The position numbers were made by a program, and so were the translations under genes. Shown in pieces: positions 9,154 through 17,700 of a stretch of 64,000 nt of DNA. Source of the DNA: JAWKNZ01 sp041391425 (GTDB lineage Bacteria; Bdellovibrionota_B; Oligoflexia; Oligoflexales; JAWKNZ01); contig JAWKNZ010000013.1 of the NCBI GenBank assembly GCA_041391425.1, positions 30,342 to 94,341 of the forward strand, given 5' to 3'. The first letter of the stretch is position 1. Each line of letters starts with the position of its first letter. The notes below the pieces were generated by a model. It ran no database searches, was not told the origin of the DNA, and worked only from the letters and a program-made list of their open reading frames with translations.

Positions 9154-9632
9154 CGACTATCAAAGGTACTATGGTAAGATCTACGAATTTTTTATTAATT
9201 GAAGATGATGATGCGCATGCAAGGATAATCATGCGTTCAATATTGGAATGTAAGTCGATAAAAAGTCAAGTTACTTTGATAGAAAATGGAGAAAAGGCAT
9301 TAAACATAATTCAAAACTATACTGTTCATAACAGCTTTACGCACCCTGACTATATTTTATTAGATCTGAATCTGCCTAAAGTTAATGGTATGGATATATT
9401 GAAAATGATAAAAGACCATCCATTTTTGTATAGGACTCCAGTGGTTATTCTTACAAGTTCAGACTCTCGACAAGAAAAATTAGATGCGTATAGAATGCAT
9501 GTGAATAGTTATTTAATAAAACCGACAGAGCCTGGTCGTTTTAAACAGATGGTTAAGGATTTACTTTCTTATTGGAGTTGTTGGAATAAAAATGTTTCTA
9601 GCGATTTAACTTATATTGAGGAATCGTCATAA
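9150..9632 (+). CDS. Single-domain response regulator (Rcp1-like receiver)
   Basis: 160 aa consisting of one receiver domain with no output domain. Acidic cluster IEDDDAHA, phospho-acceptor Asp72 in LLDLNLPKVNG, Thr/Ser in ILTSSD and Lys in YLIKPTEPGRF. The insertion before the phosphorylated Asp and the NLPKVNG motif resemble the Rcp1/CheY-like regulators that pair with PAS- or phytochrome-type kinases. Its start overlaps the PAS-kinase stop by 4 nt and its stop overlaps the hybrid-kinase start by 1 nt, so the three genes are translated from one message. An in-frame ATG at 9171 is an alternative start. Confidence 0.93.
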   Translation: MTTIKGTMVRSTNFLLIEDDDAHARIIMRSILECKSIKSQVTLIENGEKALNIIQNYTVHNSFTHPDYILLDLNLPKVNGMDILKMIKDHPFLYRTPVVILTSSDSRQEKLDAYRMHVNSYLIKPTEPGRFKQMVKDLLSYWSCWNKNVSSDLTYIEESS

Positions 9633-11772
9633 TGACTGAAAAGATGACAATTTTATTGATTGAAGATGATGAGCAACATGCGAAAATTATTTTTCGTTAC
9701 TTAGATAATAAGGCCGGTATTACCGTAATTCGCAAGGAAAACCTGCTGGAAGGATGCGCATATATAAATGATCATAAGGCTGTAGATGTTGTTTTGCTAG
9801 ATTTAAGTTTGCCTGATAGTAATATAAATAATACTACCGCAAGAATGACAACAACTTTTGCTCATATTCCTGTTGTTGTGCTTTCTGCTTTTGAGGATAA
9901 AGAATTTGCAAAAGAGCTTATTCACAAGGGTGCGCAGGACTTTCTTTGTAAAAATAACCTTTCAGAAGATTTGCTTGTTCGTTCGATCAAGTATGCAAAA
10001 GAAAGATGGCAAATACAGACACATTTAAAAGTAAATTGTAACTTGAATAAGATGCTTCATAAAATTAGTGAATTAGGATTGAGGCAACGTTCAATACATA
10101 AATTTCTCAATGCAGCAGTTAGGTTGGTTAAATGTGCTTTAAATGCAAATGAAGTGTTGTTGTTTGAATATGATGTTACTAGAGATAGTTTTCCTTTAAT
10201 AGCGGGAAATCTATCTAGTGACTTGAAGTTAAAATCATCAATAGCTGTAGAAAACATATTTGGTGAAAAATTTAAAGTTAATTTGCTTAGTTCTACTAAA
10301 AAGATCATTTATAGCACAGAAAATCATAAAGGTAATTATATAGATAATTTGTTTATTCCTGACATATTCGCACGGGCTAACTTAAAATCTGGCATAGCAG
10401 TATCGATTTTTGCACAAGATTCAACAATTCCTACCAACTTTCTAGTGGTTTATTTTCAAGATAAACATTTTTCTTCTAAGGAAGAAATTTGTTTTATAAA
10501 AGCAGCATCGAATATTTTAGCTGCTGCAATTAAGAGACATGATTTAGAATTAGCTTTACAAGAAAAGATTGATGAGTTGAGTGAAGCTCATATTAAAAAA
10601 GACGAGTTTCTTTCAGTTGTTTCGCATGAAATGAGAACACCTTTAAGTGTTATCGTTGGCTATGTGGATGTTTTAAAGACAATGCCACCTCAATCGAAAG
10701 AATTTCTAAATGCATTGGATGTAATTTATAAAAGCTCACAGTCAGAGCTAAGATTGGTTGATGATATTCTTGACGTTTCAAAAATCATTACTGGAAGTTT
10801 GGTTATGAAAATGAGGTCGATTTCAATTGAATCGATTATTAATAAGGTAATTAGCTCAATGTCATTGGCTTCAAGGGCTAAAAGAATTACTATTTCTGTA
10901 GATATTGACGATAGTTTGGAAGGTATGATTGGAGATGGAGATCGATTACAGCAGGTTTTTTGGAATTTGCTATCGAATGCAGTAAAGTTTACTGGGAAAG
11001 ATGGTACTATTAAGGTTTCGGTTTCGCACTCTGATGACAAGTTGCTTTGTAAGGTTGAGGATACTGGAAGAGGGTTGACGAAAGAAGAGTCAACAAAAGT
11101 ATTTGATCGATTTTGGCAAAATGATGCTTCTACAACTAGGATTCACTCTGGAATTGGCCTGGGGCTTTCTATTTGTAAATATATTGTAGAAGCCCATGGA
11201 GGGTTGATTTCTTGTTATAGTCATGGCTTAGGTAAAGGCACGCAATTTAAGTTTACTATTCCAGTATTACAGGCAGAAACTAGCGAGCAATCCAATTTAG
11301 ATATCGATGATAAACTGAATTTCAGATCTGAGAAGCCGCGTTTAATGCCCTCAATGCAATTATCTAAAAAAAATATTATATTGATTGAAGACTCTCCTGA
11401 TATCTTAGGATTATTAGCGATTTATTTAAGACAGGAAGGTGCGAATGTGAAAACCTATACTTCTGCTCAAGATGCGTTACAAGAACTTATTCATGAATTT
11501 GATAGTTTTGATGTGCTAATTTCAGATATCGGACTACCAGATGTTGATGGGTATGAATTGATAAAAAAATAAGAAAGTATGAGAAGGAGAGAGAAAAAGG
11601 TAGGCTCCCTGCAATTGCACTTACAGCATATATAGGTCATAAAAGTGCTAATAAATCGATGCAATCTGGGTTTGATGCTCATTTAGTTAAGCCGATTAAT
11701 AAGGACTTACTTATTTCTTATATTTTGAGGTTGGTTTATAAGAGTAATACTTCTTATAAAATTAAAGCATAA
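9632..11772 (+). CDS. Hybrid sensor kinase REC-GAF-HK-REC, last receiver reached only by a -1 frameshift
   Basis: Zero frame: 646 aa ending at 11572. Order: receiver (Asp57 in VVLLDLSLPD), GAF-like domain (about 155-310), HisKA (His332 in VSHEMRTPLS), HATPase_c (LLSNAVKFTG, EDTGRG, GIGLGLSI), then a second receiver (IEDSPDI, Asp632 in ISDIGLPDVDG) that stops at TAA right after LIKK. In the -1 frame the receiver continues perfectly as IRKYEKEREKGRLPAIALTA and on to DAHLVKPINK, ending at TAA 11770-11772, giving about 713 aa. The shift site is ATA AAA AAA TAA, an in-phase A-AAA-AAA slippery heptamer (11563-11569). Programmed slippage, a recent mutation and a homopolymer sequencing error all remain possible. 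Without the shift the second receiver lacks its Lys and last helices. Confidence 0.88.
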
Positions 11773-11780
11773 AGTTAATT

Positions 11781-11810
11781 CCCCCATTCAGCAAATTTGC
11801 TGAATGGGGG
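11781..11810. terminator. 30-bp perfect palindrome after the hybrid kinase
   Basis: CCCCCATTCAGCAAA is followed directly by its exact reverse complement. It lies 9 bp after the frameshifted stop of the hybrid kinase. The stem is strong but there is no T tract on the plus strand and only a weak one on the minus strand, so it could be a terminator, an mRNA-stabilising hairpin or a protein site. Confidence 0.5.
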
Positions 11811-11905
11811 CGATAAGGCTGGCTCCTTTGGGAGGATCCTCAGTGGTACGGATGATTTTACTTGTCTTGGGTCGTTTTTATCCGGATGTAAGATAGATTT
11901 TATTT

Positions 11906-12202
11906 TTATAGAGAATTTTTGTGTTTGTTGTTTCTATTGACGGTAGTAAGCTTGTTTAATTTTTTAAAGGATAGAAATTCTTTTTGATCTAATTTACCAT
12001 CTGAATTTTTATCAAGAGTTGAAAATTCCCTCACTAAAACTTCTTGATTTTTGATTTCATTTATTTGTAATACTCCATCTTTATCTCTATCAAGTGCATT
12101 AAAAATATTATCGTGTATATTTTGAGCTGCTGAGGAATCAGCATGAGCTGTTGATAAAAAAGAAAGATAAATAAAGATATTGATGATAATTATATTCTTC
12201 AT
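11906..12202 (-). CDS. Secreted EF-hand calcium-binding protein
   Basis: 98 aa with a signal peptide (MKNIIIINIFIYLSFLSTAHA, cleavage after AHA) and two EF-hand loops, DRDKDGVLQINE and DKNSDGKLDQKE, each with Asp at 1, 3, 5, Gly at 6 and Glu at 12. It therefore should bind two calcium ions in the periplasm. Ribosome site AAAGGAAAA lies just before the ATG. The Lys/Asn-rich C-terminal tail has no recognised domain. It stands alone, convergent with the hybrid kinase. The physiological role is unknown; such small proteins may buffer calcium or regulate a partner. Confidence 0.85.
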   Translation of the reverse strand: MKNIIIINIFIYLSFLSTAHADSSAAQNIHDNIFNALDRDKDGVLQINEIKNQEVLVREFSTLDKNSDGKLDQKEFLSFKKLNKLTTVNRNNKHKNSL

Positions 12203-12529
12203 AATTTTCCTTTCAAATTATAAACGAACCTAAAAACCTATGCTAAATGAGGTTTAGTTTTGCCTTTATGGGCAAGAACGTTATTTCTCTTGTCAAGAGA
12301 AGTGGCGATGCAAAATAGATGCCATTCAGATTTTTATGAGAGTGTTTTGATATATCGGAATTTTTAGATTACTGGTATCCCTTAATTGTCGCAAAACACA
12401 GACGCTTTTTTGGCCGAGGATGCCAAATTGCACTTACAGAATCGAAGTGAGTGTCGCAAGATGGCAACATATATATGTTTTAGATAAAATAATATTTCTG
12501 TGAGCTAGGTACTTGCCATTTAAAAGGAT
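12203..12529. other. Intergenic region upstream of the EF-hand gene
   Basis: 327 bp between the EF-hand gene start and the glrR stop, both minus strand. It contains a small palindrome TTCTCTTGTCAAGAGAA near 12284-12302. I looked for a sigma54 -24/-12 site in the GC-richer part near 12410-12440 and did not find one with correct spacing. Confidence 0.35.
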
Positions 12530-13894
12530 TTAAAAAATTGCAGAATTTTTAAATGAGTCTAGGCAGATATGATGTTTGGAAATGAGTTTGTAAAAATCTG
12601 TTCGGTTTCTACCTGAAACGCGTGCAGCTTTGCTGACGTTGCCATCCTCGGCTGCTAGAACTTTGAGCAAATATGCTCTTTCAAAATCGTCTTTAGCTTC
12701 TTTTAAAGAAGGGTAAGTGAATTCATTGTTTGATAAAACTTGTTCAATAAATCCCAAAGAAATAATCTCTCCAGAGCAAAGAGCGACGAGCTGTTCAACT
12801 GTATTTTTTAAGTGCCTGACATTGCCTGGCCAGTTTTTATTTTTTAAATATTCAATAGCCTCGGGGGAAAATTTTTTCTTACTTGAATTTTGTGATGTTA
12901 ATGCTTGCGATAAAAAATGTTCTATCAAGATGCTGATATCATCGCGGCGTTCATTTAATGCAGGAATGTCAAATGATACGATGTTGATTCGGTAGAAAAG
13001 ATCCTCCCTAAATTCTTTATTTATGACAGCCTCTTCTAAATTAACATTTGTAGCGGATACTATTCTGAAATCTAAATCATATTGCACTGTACTTCCTAAA
13101 GCGCGTACTTTTTTTTCCTGTAAGACTCGGAGCAGCTTTACTTGGAGTGATAAAGGCATATCCCCAATTTCATCTAAAAATAATGTGCCTCCATTTGCTG
13201 CTCTAAATAACCCTTGATAGTCCCTATCGGCCCCAGAAAAAGCCCCTTTTTTGTACCCATAAAGTTCAGATTCGAGAAGGTTCTCGGGAATTGCTCCACA
13301 GTTTATAGCAACAAATGGCTTATTACTTCTATCGCTTTGACTGTGAATCATGCGTGCAAAAACTTCTTTACCGACTCCACAGGGGCCTAAAATGAGTACG
13401 GCTAAATTTGAATTGGCTATTTTTTTTCCTCTTTTTATTAATTCCAGCATTCTATGATTTCTTGTTATGATTGATGTTTCGTTATCAAAATCTTTATCAT
13501 TTGCTTTTGGAGAATTTAATTGAATTGCATTTTTGATAGTGTCGAGAAGGAGCTTTGTGTCGATTGGTTTCGATAAAAAGCTATAAGAACCTAATTGTGT
13601 CGCCTGGACAGCATCTGGAATGGTTCCATGTGCTGTTATAATAATGAAAGGAAGGCATATAAACGTCTTTTGGGCTTTTTTTAAAAGACTAAGACCGTCC
13701 ATGTGATTCATTTTTAGATCGCTGACCACGACATCTGGATTTTCAATTATAATCTTATTGAGGGCTTCTTCACCGCTTGAAGCTGTGATTACATTATAGC
13801 CAGATGCTTCGATTCTCATTGCTAGTAGGCGTAGTAATCCAAGATCATCGTCGACGAGGAGCACTGTATTTCTACTTTTGTTTAATTTGTCCAT
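12530..13894 (-). CDS. glrR: GlrR/QseF-like NtrC-family response regulator
   Basis: 454 aa. Receiver with VDDD, phospho-Asp59 (VVVSDLKM) and Lys109 (FLSKPID); AAA+ with Walker A GPCGVGKE (170-177), sigma54 loop GAFSGA (217-222) and Walker B GGTLFLDEIGDM; C-terminal helix-turn-helix GNVSKAARVSGRNRTDFYKL, which closely resembles the GlrR end (AAR...RNRTEFYKLL). E. coli GlrR is 444 aa. It is the last gene of glrK-qseG-glrR, the same order as in enterobacteria, where GlrK phosphorylates GlrR and GlrR activates sigma54 promoters. The GAFSGA loop (Ser for Thr) is a conservative variant. Confidence 0.9.
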   Translation of the reverse strand: MDKLNKSRNTVLLVDDDLGLLRLLAMRIEASGYNVITASSGEEALNKIIIENPDVVVSDLKMNHMDGLSLLKKAQKTFICLPFIIITAHGTIPDAVQATQLGSYSFLSKPIDTKLLLDTIKNAIQLNSPKANDKDFDNETSIITRNHRMLELIKRGKKIANSNLAVLILGPCGVGKEVFARMIHSQSDRSNKPFVAINCGAIPENLLESELYGYKKGAFSGADRDYQGLFRAANGGTLFLDEIGDMPLSLQVKLLRVLQEKKVRALGSTVQYDLDFRIVSATNVNLEEAVINKEFREDLFYRINIVSFDIPALNERRDDISILIEHFLSQALTSQNSSKKKFSPEAIEYLKNKNWPGNVRHLKNTVEQLVALCSGEIISLGFIEQVLSNNEFTYPSLKEAKDDFERAYLLKVLAAEDGNVSKAARVSGRNRTDFYKLISKHHICLDSFKNSAIF

Positions 13895-13953
13895 AAGAAC
13901 CTTTCTCTTGCCACAAAGAGTAATGAGGCAAGTATTATATCTACATTTGCATA

Positions 13954-14490
13954 TTACAAGTTATTACCATCGCTACGATTGAGAGCCTCTTGCTCAATTT
14001 CAGATAGTTCTTTTATTTTTTTTTCTAATTCATTTTTAGCAGTGAGCGTCTCTTTATACTTTTCTTGTCTTTGACGGGATGTCTTTTCAAAATGGATTGT
14101 TGAATTTAATTTATCCCCATAGAGCTCCCAAAAGTTTTTTACGACTAACTCTTTTTTGATAAGAGTATTTAGAATGCCTTTTGCTCGTATCATTTCATCT
14201 TGCGATGCTTCAATATTTGTGACAATGACGACGTATTTTAACTGATTATTAAGACTATCTTCTTGTTGTAGTGCCTCTTTAATTTCGTTGAATTCTTCTA
14301 ATTGCTCAGGTTTATCAAGGTTTCTAATATGGTGGTTGTAATTTAACCATGCTTCAATTGAATTTCTTTGGACATATTTGGGGTTCGAATATGTAAATTG
14401 ATCTAAATGAATAGTTAGAGCAACTCTATTAGGGATACAAGAAATATAATAATTGCTCATTATAATTATGAAGAGCATAAGGTGTTTCAT
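13954..14490 (-). CDS. qseG: QseG-like outer-membrane lipoprotein of the glrK-glrR operon
   Basis: 178 aa from ATG 14490, whose ATGA overlaps the glrK stop (14489-14487); the frame is open further upstream but this start gives a proper lipoprotein signal (MKHLMLFIIIMSNYYISC, lipid-accepting Cys at 18). The mature part is helical and ends in a coiled coil (RQRQEKYKETLTAKNELE onward), the same plan as E. coli QseG/YfhG, an outer-membrane lipoprotein that interacts with QseE/GlrK. Sequence identity to QseG looks low; the assignment rests on position between kinase and regulator, size, lipobox and coiled coil. Confidence 0.75.
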   Translation of the reverse strand: MKHLMLFIIIMSNYYISCIPNRVALTIHLDQFTYSNPKYVQRNSIEAWLNYNHHIRNLDKPEQLEEFNEIKEALQQEDSLNNQLKYVVIVTNIEASQDEMIRAKGILNTLIKKELVVKNFWELYGDKLNSTIHFEKTSRQRQEKYKETLTAKNELEKKIKELSEIEQEALNRSDGNNL

Positions 14491-16016
14491 ATATAGGCCT
14501 TCGCTAAATGTGATTGCGAATGGGCTTTTTGACAAAGCTCTAAGCTAATAGGAGCAGATATTTCAAAGCAAGCTCCTCTTGCTGGATGATTTCTTGCCAA
14601 GATAACACCCCCTATTGATTTAATACACTCACTAGCTACATAAAGACCGATTCCCGAGCCTTTTAAAGGGCCGTTTCTGGTCGCTGTTCCTTGATAAAAA
14701 GGGATAAAAATGTTTTCTTTTTCGATTTCCGGAATTCCTGGACCATCATCTATAACTTGAAGATACATTTTTTTATTAAAACTATGCCAGCAAATACTGA
14801 TGTTGCTTTGTTTCTTAGTGAAATCTACGGCATTTGAAATTAAATTATCTAATGCTGTCTTAAACTTTTGGCGATCAGTCTGCATTTCTATTGATGTACC
14901 CATTAGGTTAAATTGGATTTGCTTTGATTCTGCAGAAAGCTTATGGTTCGCAAGTACTTCGTCTACGGTGTGTGATAAATTGAATTTTTCTTTAAATGTT
15001 TTATGATTGTCATCTACACGATTATAGTCCAATAGATTATTAATATGCCGTTTTAATTGATCAACATTCATACGCATGATGTTAACTATTTCCATTTGAT
15101 TTCTATTAAGTGATCCGGGTATCTGATCTTCTAGTAAGGACACACCTTCTTGAAAATTAGCTATTGGTGTTTTTAACTCATGAGACATTTGTTTTAGGAA
15201 TTTTTGCTTTTGATTTTCTAATTTATCTAATCTAATCCGCAGCCAATTGAGCTTGAAGCCTAAGTTTTGAATGTCTTTAGGGCCGCTGACATAGATTGTC
15301 GTTCCTATAGTACGATCACCTAACTGAGAAATGGCACTTTCAAGTTGTTTAAATGAATTTCCAATAAGCTTAATGAAAAATAAAATTAGGATAAGAGTAA
15401 GAGGTATAATTAATAGGCTTCCAATGAGGAGAATATTTCGAAATTCTTTAGAGCTACTTTTGACGTGACTGGTTGTAGCGTCTATAAAATTTTCTAACTC
15501 TATTGTTACTTTATCAATGGTTTCGTATATTTTGTCGTATTTATTTAGAATGGCGTCAATTTTTTTATTTGTTAATGTTGCGGTGTTTAAATCTTTTTCT
15601 AAATAAGATATCTTTTCTATTAGCTTGGATATTTGTAAAGAAAGACTTTTCCTCTTTGTATTTTCAAGGGGGGTTATAGCTATTCTTAAATCAGCTATTT
15701 TATTTGACAGTATTGCCCGAATCTTTTCATCACGGAATAACTTGTATTGTTTTATGTACCTTTCAATACCTTGCAGTGTATTTCTTAATTTTTGCTCTGA
15801 GCGTGTTGTGGCTGCAATTTCCAACACGATAGAGGTATTATTTTTGGATAATTGTCCTAACGAATGTGCTACATAAATAGACGAGATGAGAAGAGGACTG
15901 GTTACGATTAAAAATGCTAGGATAAGTAGAGCCTTGAGTGGATATGACTCTATTTTAAAGCTTTGCCATGACTTTTTAAATGGATATAATTTTTGCCACA
16001 AGCTGTCGATGCACAT
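14487..16016 (-). CDS. glrK: GlrK/QseE-like membrane sensor histidine kinase
   Basis: 509 aa from ATG 16016. In-frame TTG at 16088 and GTG starts are possible; the ATG keeps a short cytosolic tail before the first helix. Two membrane helices (about 29-52 and 195-218) flank a helical periplasmic sensor of about 140 residues; a HAMP-like linker with SGPKDIQNLGFKLNWLRIRL matches the corresponding GlrK stretch; then HisKA with His279 in QMSHELKTP, and HATPase_c with NLISNAVDF, DDGPGI and GSGIGLYVA. It is the cognate kinase for the downstream regulator. It overlaps qseG by ATGA and follows ogt closely, so it may be co-transcribed with the DNA repair genes. Confidence 0.9.
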   Translation of the reverse strand: MCIDSLWQKLYPFKKSWQSFKIESYPLKALLILAFLIVTSPLLISSIYVAHSLGQLSKNNTSIVLEIAATTRSEQKLRNTLQGIERYIKQYKLFRDEKIRAILSNKIADLRIAITPLENTKRKSLSLQISKLIEKISYLEKDLNTATLTNKKIDAILNKYDKIYETIDKVTIELENFIDATTSHVKSSSKEFRNILLIGSLLIIPLTLILILFFIKLIGNSFKQLESAISQLGDRTIGTTIYVSGPKDIQNLGFKLNWLRIRLDKLENQKQKFLKQMSHELKTPIANFQEGVSLLEDQIPGSLNRNQMEIVNIMRMNVDQLKRHINNLLDYNRVDDNHKTFKEKFNLSHTVDEVLANHKLSAESKQIQFNLMGTSIEMQTDRQKFKTALDNLISNAVDFTKKQSNISICWHSFNKKMYLQVIDDGPGIPEIEKENIFIPFYQGTATRNGPLKGSGIGLYVASECIKSIGGVILARNHPARGACFEISAPISLELCQKAHSQSHLAKAYI

Positions 16017-16097
16017 GCCTATTCTTGTGCCTCCAAAACTAAGAAAAACTTGCCTCACTAATGTAGTTGACTGGCAAAGTAAATCCAAACAAATTTT

Positions 16098-16625
16098 TTA
16101 AAATTGAATTTTTTCTAGGTGAAGTAATTTTCTCTTAGTGTCTAATCCACCGTGTGCTGAAAAACCACCAAGAGATTTAGGTGTCGATGATATGATGCGA
16201 TGGCAGGGCAGCACTATAGGAGTAGGGTTTTTGCCCATTGCCATGCCGATGGCACGCGATGCTTTTGGGGAATTGATCTGTATAGCTAAATCTTTGTACG
16301 TTGCTAGCTGTCCGTAGGGAACGAGCTTCAATTTTGTATAAACTTTATATTGAAATGATGTTACATCTAGCTCAAGGGGGACTGAGCTAAAATCAGTTGC
16401 TTTGCCTTCAAAATAATCATTTAATTTATGCTCAAAATTTAAAAACCACTTAGGGAATATGGAAGCTTCTTTTGAAATCTTTCCAAACAAGTTTTCTAAA
16501 AGCTTATTTTTTGTATTTAGCTTATTATCTTCAGGGAGCTGGATTTTTAATAACCCATGTCGGTTATACACAATACCAAGCCATCCTATGGGGGTTTTGT
16601 GTAATTTGTAGTGTAAATGATCCAA
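16098..16625 (-). CDS. ogt: Methylated-DNA--protein-cysteine methyltransferase
   Basis: 175 aa, start TTG at 16625. Suicide repair protein that moves the alkyl group from O6-alkylguanine to its own Cys. The active site PCHRII is present, preceded by the family stretch SPKASRAIGMAMGKNP and a winged-helix DNA-binding region (YGQLATYKDLA). The N-terminal half is the less conserved ribonuclease-H-like domain; there is no AraC-like Ada domain, so this is the Ogt/AGT type. It lies between tag and glrK on the same strand with gaps of 95 and about 80 bp, so tag and ogt form a DNA alkylation repair pair. Confidence 0.93.
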   Translation of the reverse strand: MDHLHYKLHKTPIGWLGIVYNRHGLLKIQLPEDNKLNTKNKLLENLFGKISKEASIFPKWFLNFEHKLNDYFEGKATDFSSVPLELDVTSFQYKVYTKLKLVPYGQLATYKDLAIQINSPKASRAIGMAMGKNPTPIVLPCHRIISSTPKSLGGFSAHGGLDTKRKLLHLEKIQF

Positions 16626-16720
16626 GATTCCAGCTTTCTTTGAATAATTCTCTATAGTCTAATAAATCTGCGAATTCTCTATTTTGAGCGAGTATAATTC
16701 GCGCTCTGGTCTTTGCAAGC

Positions 16721-17293
16721 TCAAACTTCGTTATGTCTAAAACAGCTACTTAAGTGATCATTTACCATGCCAACTGCTTGCATGTGTGCATAGATTATTG
16801 TTGGACCAACAAAACTAAATCCTCTTTTTTTTAGATCCTTACTGAATTTTTGGGATATAGCAGTTTCGGCCGGTAAATCTTGCATTTTTTTCCAACGGTT
16901 TTTAATGGGCTTACCATCTACAAATTGCCATTGATAGTCACTAAAGCTGCCAAATTCTTCTTGAACTTTTAAAAATGCTTTTGCATTTTTAACAGCAGAT
17001 CTAATTTTAAGGTTGTTGCGAATGATTTCTTTATTGCTTAGGAGAGATGTTATTTTTTTCTCTCCAAATTTAGCCACTGCTAATGGATCGAAATTTTTAA
17101 ACGCTTCTCGATACCCTTCTCTACGTTTTAATATTGTTATCCAACTTAACCCAGCTTGTGCTCCTTCAAGGATAAGAAATTCAAATAATTTTTGATCGTC
17201 ATGAACTGGAACTCCCCATTCTTCATCGTGGTATTTGACATAAATTGGATCTTCTCCAGCCCATGCGCAGCGGATATTGCTTTTTTTGGCCAT
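16721..17293 (-). CDS. tag: DNA-3-methyladenine glycosylase I
   Basis: 190 aa. Base-excision repair enzyme that removes 3-methyladenine. Family signature at the N-terminus: RCAWAGEDPIYVKYHDEEWG, followed by GLSWITILKRREGYR and NFDPLAVAKF. The zinc-binding residues of the Tag family are visible: Cys in RCAW, His in YHDEEW, and His/Cys in the C-terminal NDHLSSCFRH. Length matches E. coli Tag (187 aa). Ribosome site AGGAAACC before ATG. First gene of the minus-strand run tag-ogt-glrK-qseG-glrR. Confidence 0.96.
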   Translation of the reverse strand: MAKKSNIRCAWAGEDPIYVKYHDEEWGVPVHDDQKLFEFLILEGAQAGLSWITILKRREGYREAFKNFDPLAVAKFGEKKITSLLSNKEIIRNNLKIRSAVKNAKAFLKVQEEFGSFSDYQWQFVDGKPIKNRWKKMQDLPAETAISQKFSKDLKKRGFSFVGPTIIYAHMQAVGMVNDHLSSCFRHNEV

Positions 17294-17443
17294 TGGTTTC
17301 CTATATCCTCATAGCTATGTATTGAAAAACTTCCATAAATATATCCAGTATAATAGGTTACAAGTAATGACAATCAATTTATGGGAGATCTTGCTGGATT
17401 GGATTTTGAAAATTTTGATGCTTTTACCCCATAACTTTGAATA

Positions 17444-17478
17444 ATGGGTAGGTTTCACTAACAAACAGTGAAACCCAT
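17444..17478. terminator. Hairpin abutting the first MITE copy
   Basis: GTTTCACT ... AGTGAAAC flanked by ATGGGT/CCCAT forms a stem of about 12 bp with loop AACAAAC. It stops 4 bp before the inverted-repeat element at 17483. A terminator for something reading plus-wards is possible, but any T tail is now displaced by the element. Confidence 0.4.
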
Positions 17479-17482
17479 ACAT

Positions 17483-17645
17483 CCCGGATCCGAATTTCTA
17501 GCCGGTTGCGTTGTTGCTTCGTCGTCAGGAAATCCTCATGTATCAACATGTACACTGCGGTTTCCCACCTCCTCGCGCCTAGCACCCGAGCGAACATCGA
17601 ATCCGATGAAAATACTACAGTTTTTCAAAAAATTTCAGATCCCGG
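17483..17645 (+). mobile_element. 163-bp MITE-like element, copy A
   Basis: Begins CCCGGATCCGAATTTC and ends GAAATTT-type inverted end (AAATTTCAGATCCCGG), so it has imperfect terminal inverted repeats of about 15 bp. Flanks are ATACAT (17477-17482) and ATGCAT (17646-17651), a probable 6-bp target duplication with one change. The same 163-bp sequence recurs at 47809-47971 with about nine differences, and a third copy starts at 63944. The centre is an imperfect palindrome around CATGTAtcaACATGTACACTG. It is more GC-rich than its surroundings and has no coding capacity. Non-autonomous, so a transposase elsewhere would be required. Confidence 0.8.
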
Positions 17646-17700
17646 ATGCATGTTTAGTAAGACGCATGTATGGGCTTGAGTGTTAATGTTTATAAAATAA

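Noticed and set aside
12400..12440. Sigma54 (-24/-12) promoter upstream of the EF-hand/glrR gap
   Set aside because: TTGGCAT is present on the minus strand but no GC at the correct spacing of the -12 element.
17468..17686. 72-codon frame across MITE copy A
   Set aside because: It runs through the inverted-repeat element; the translation is element-derived and not protein-like.
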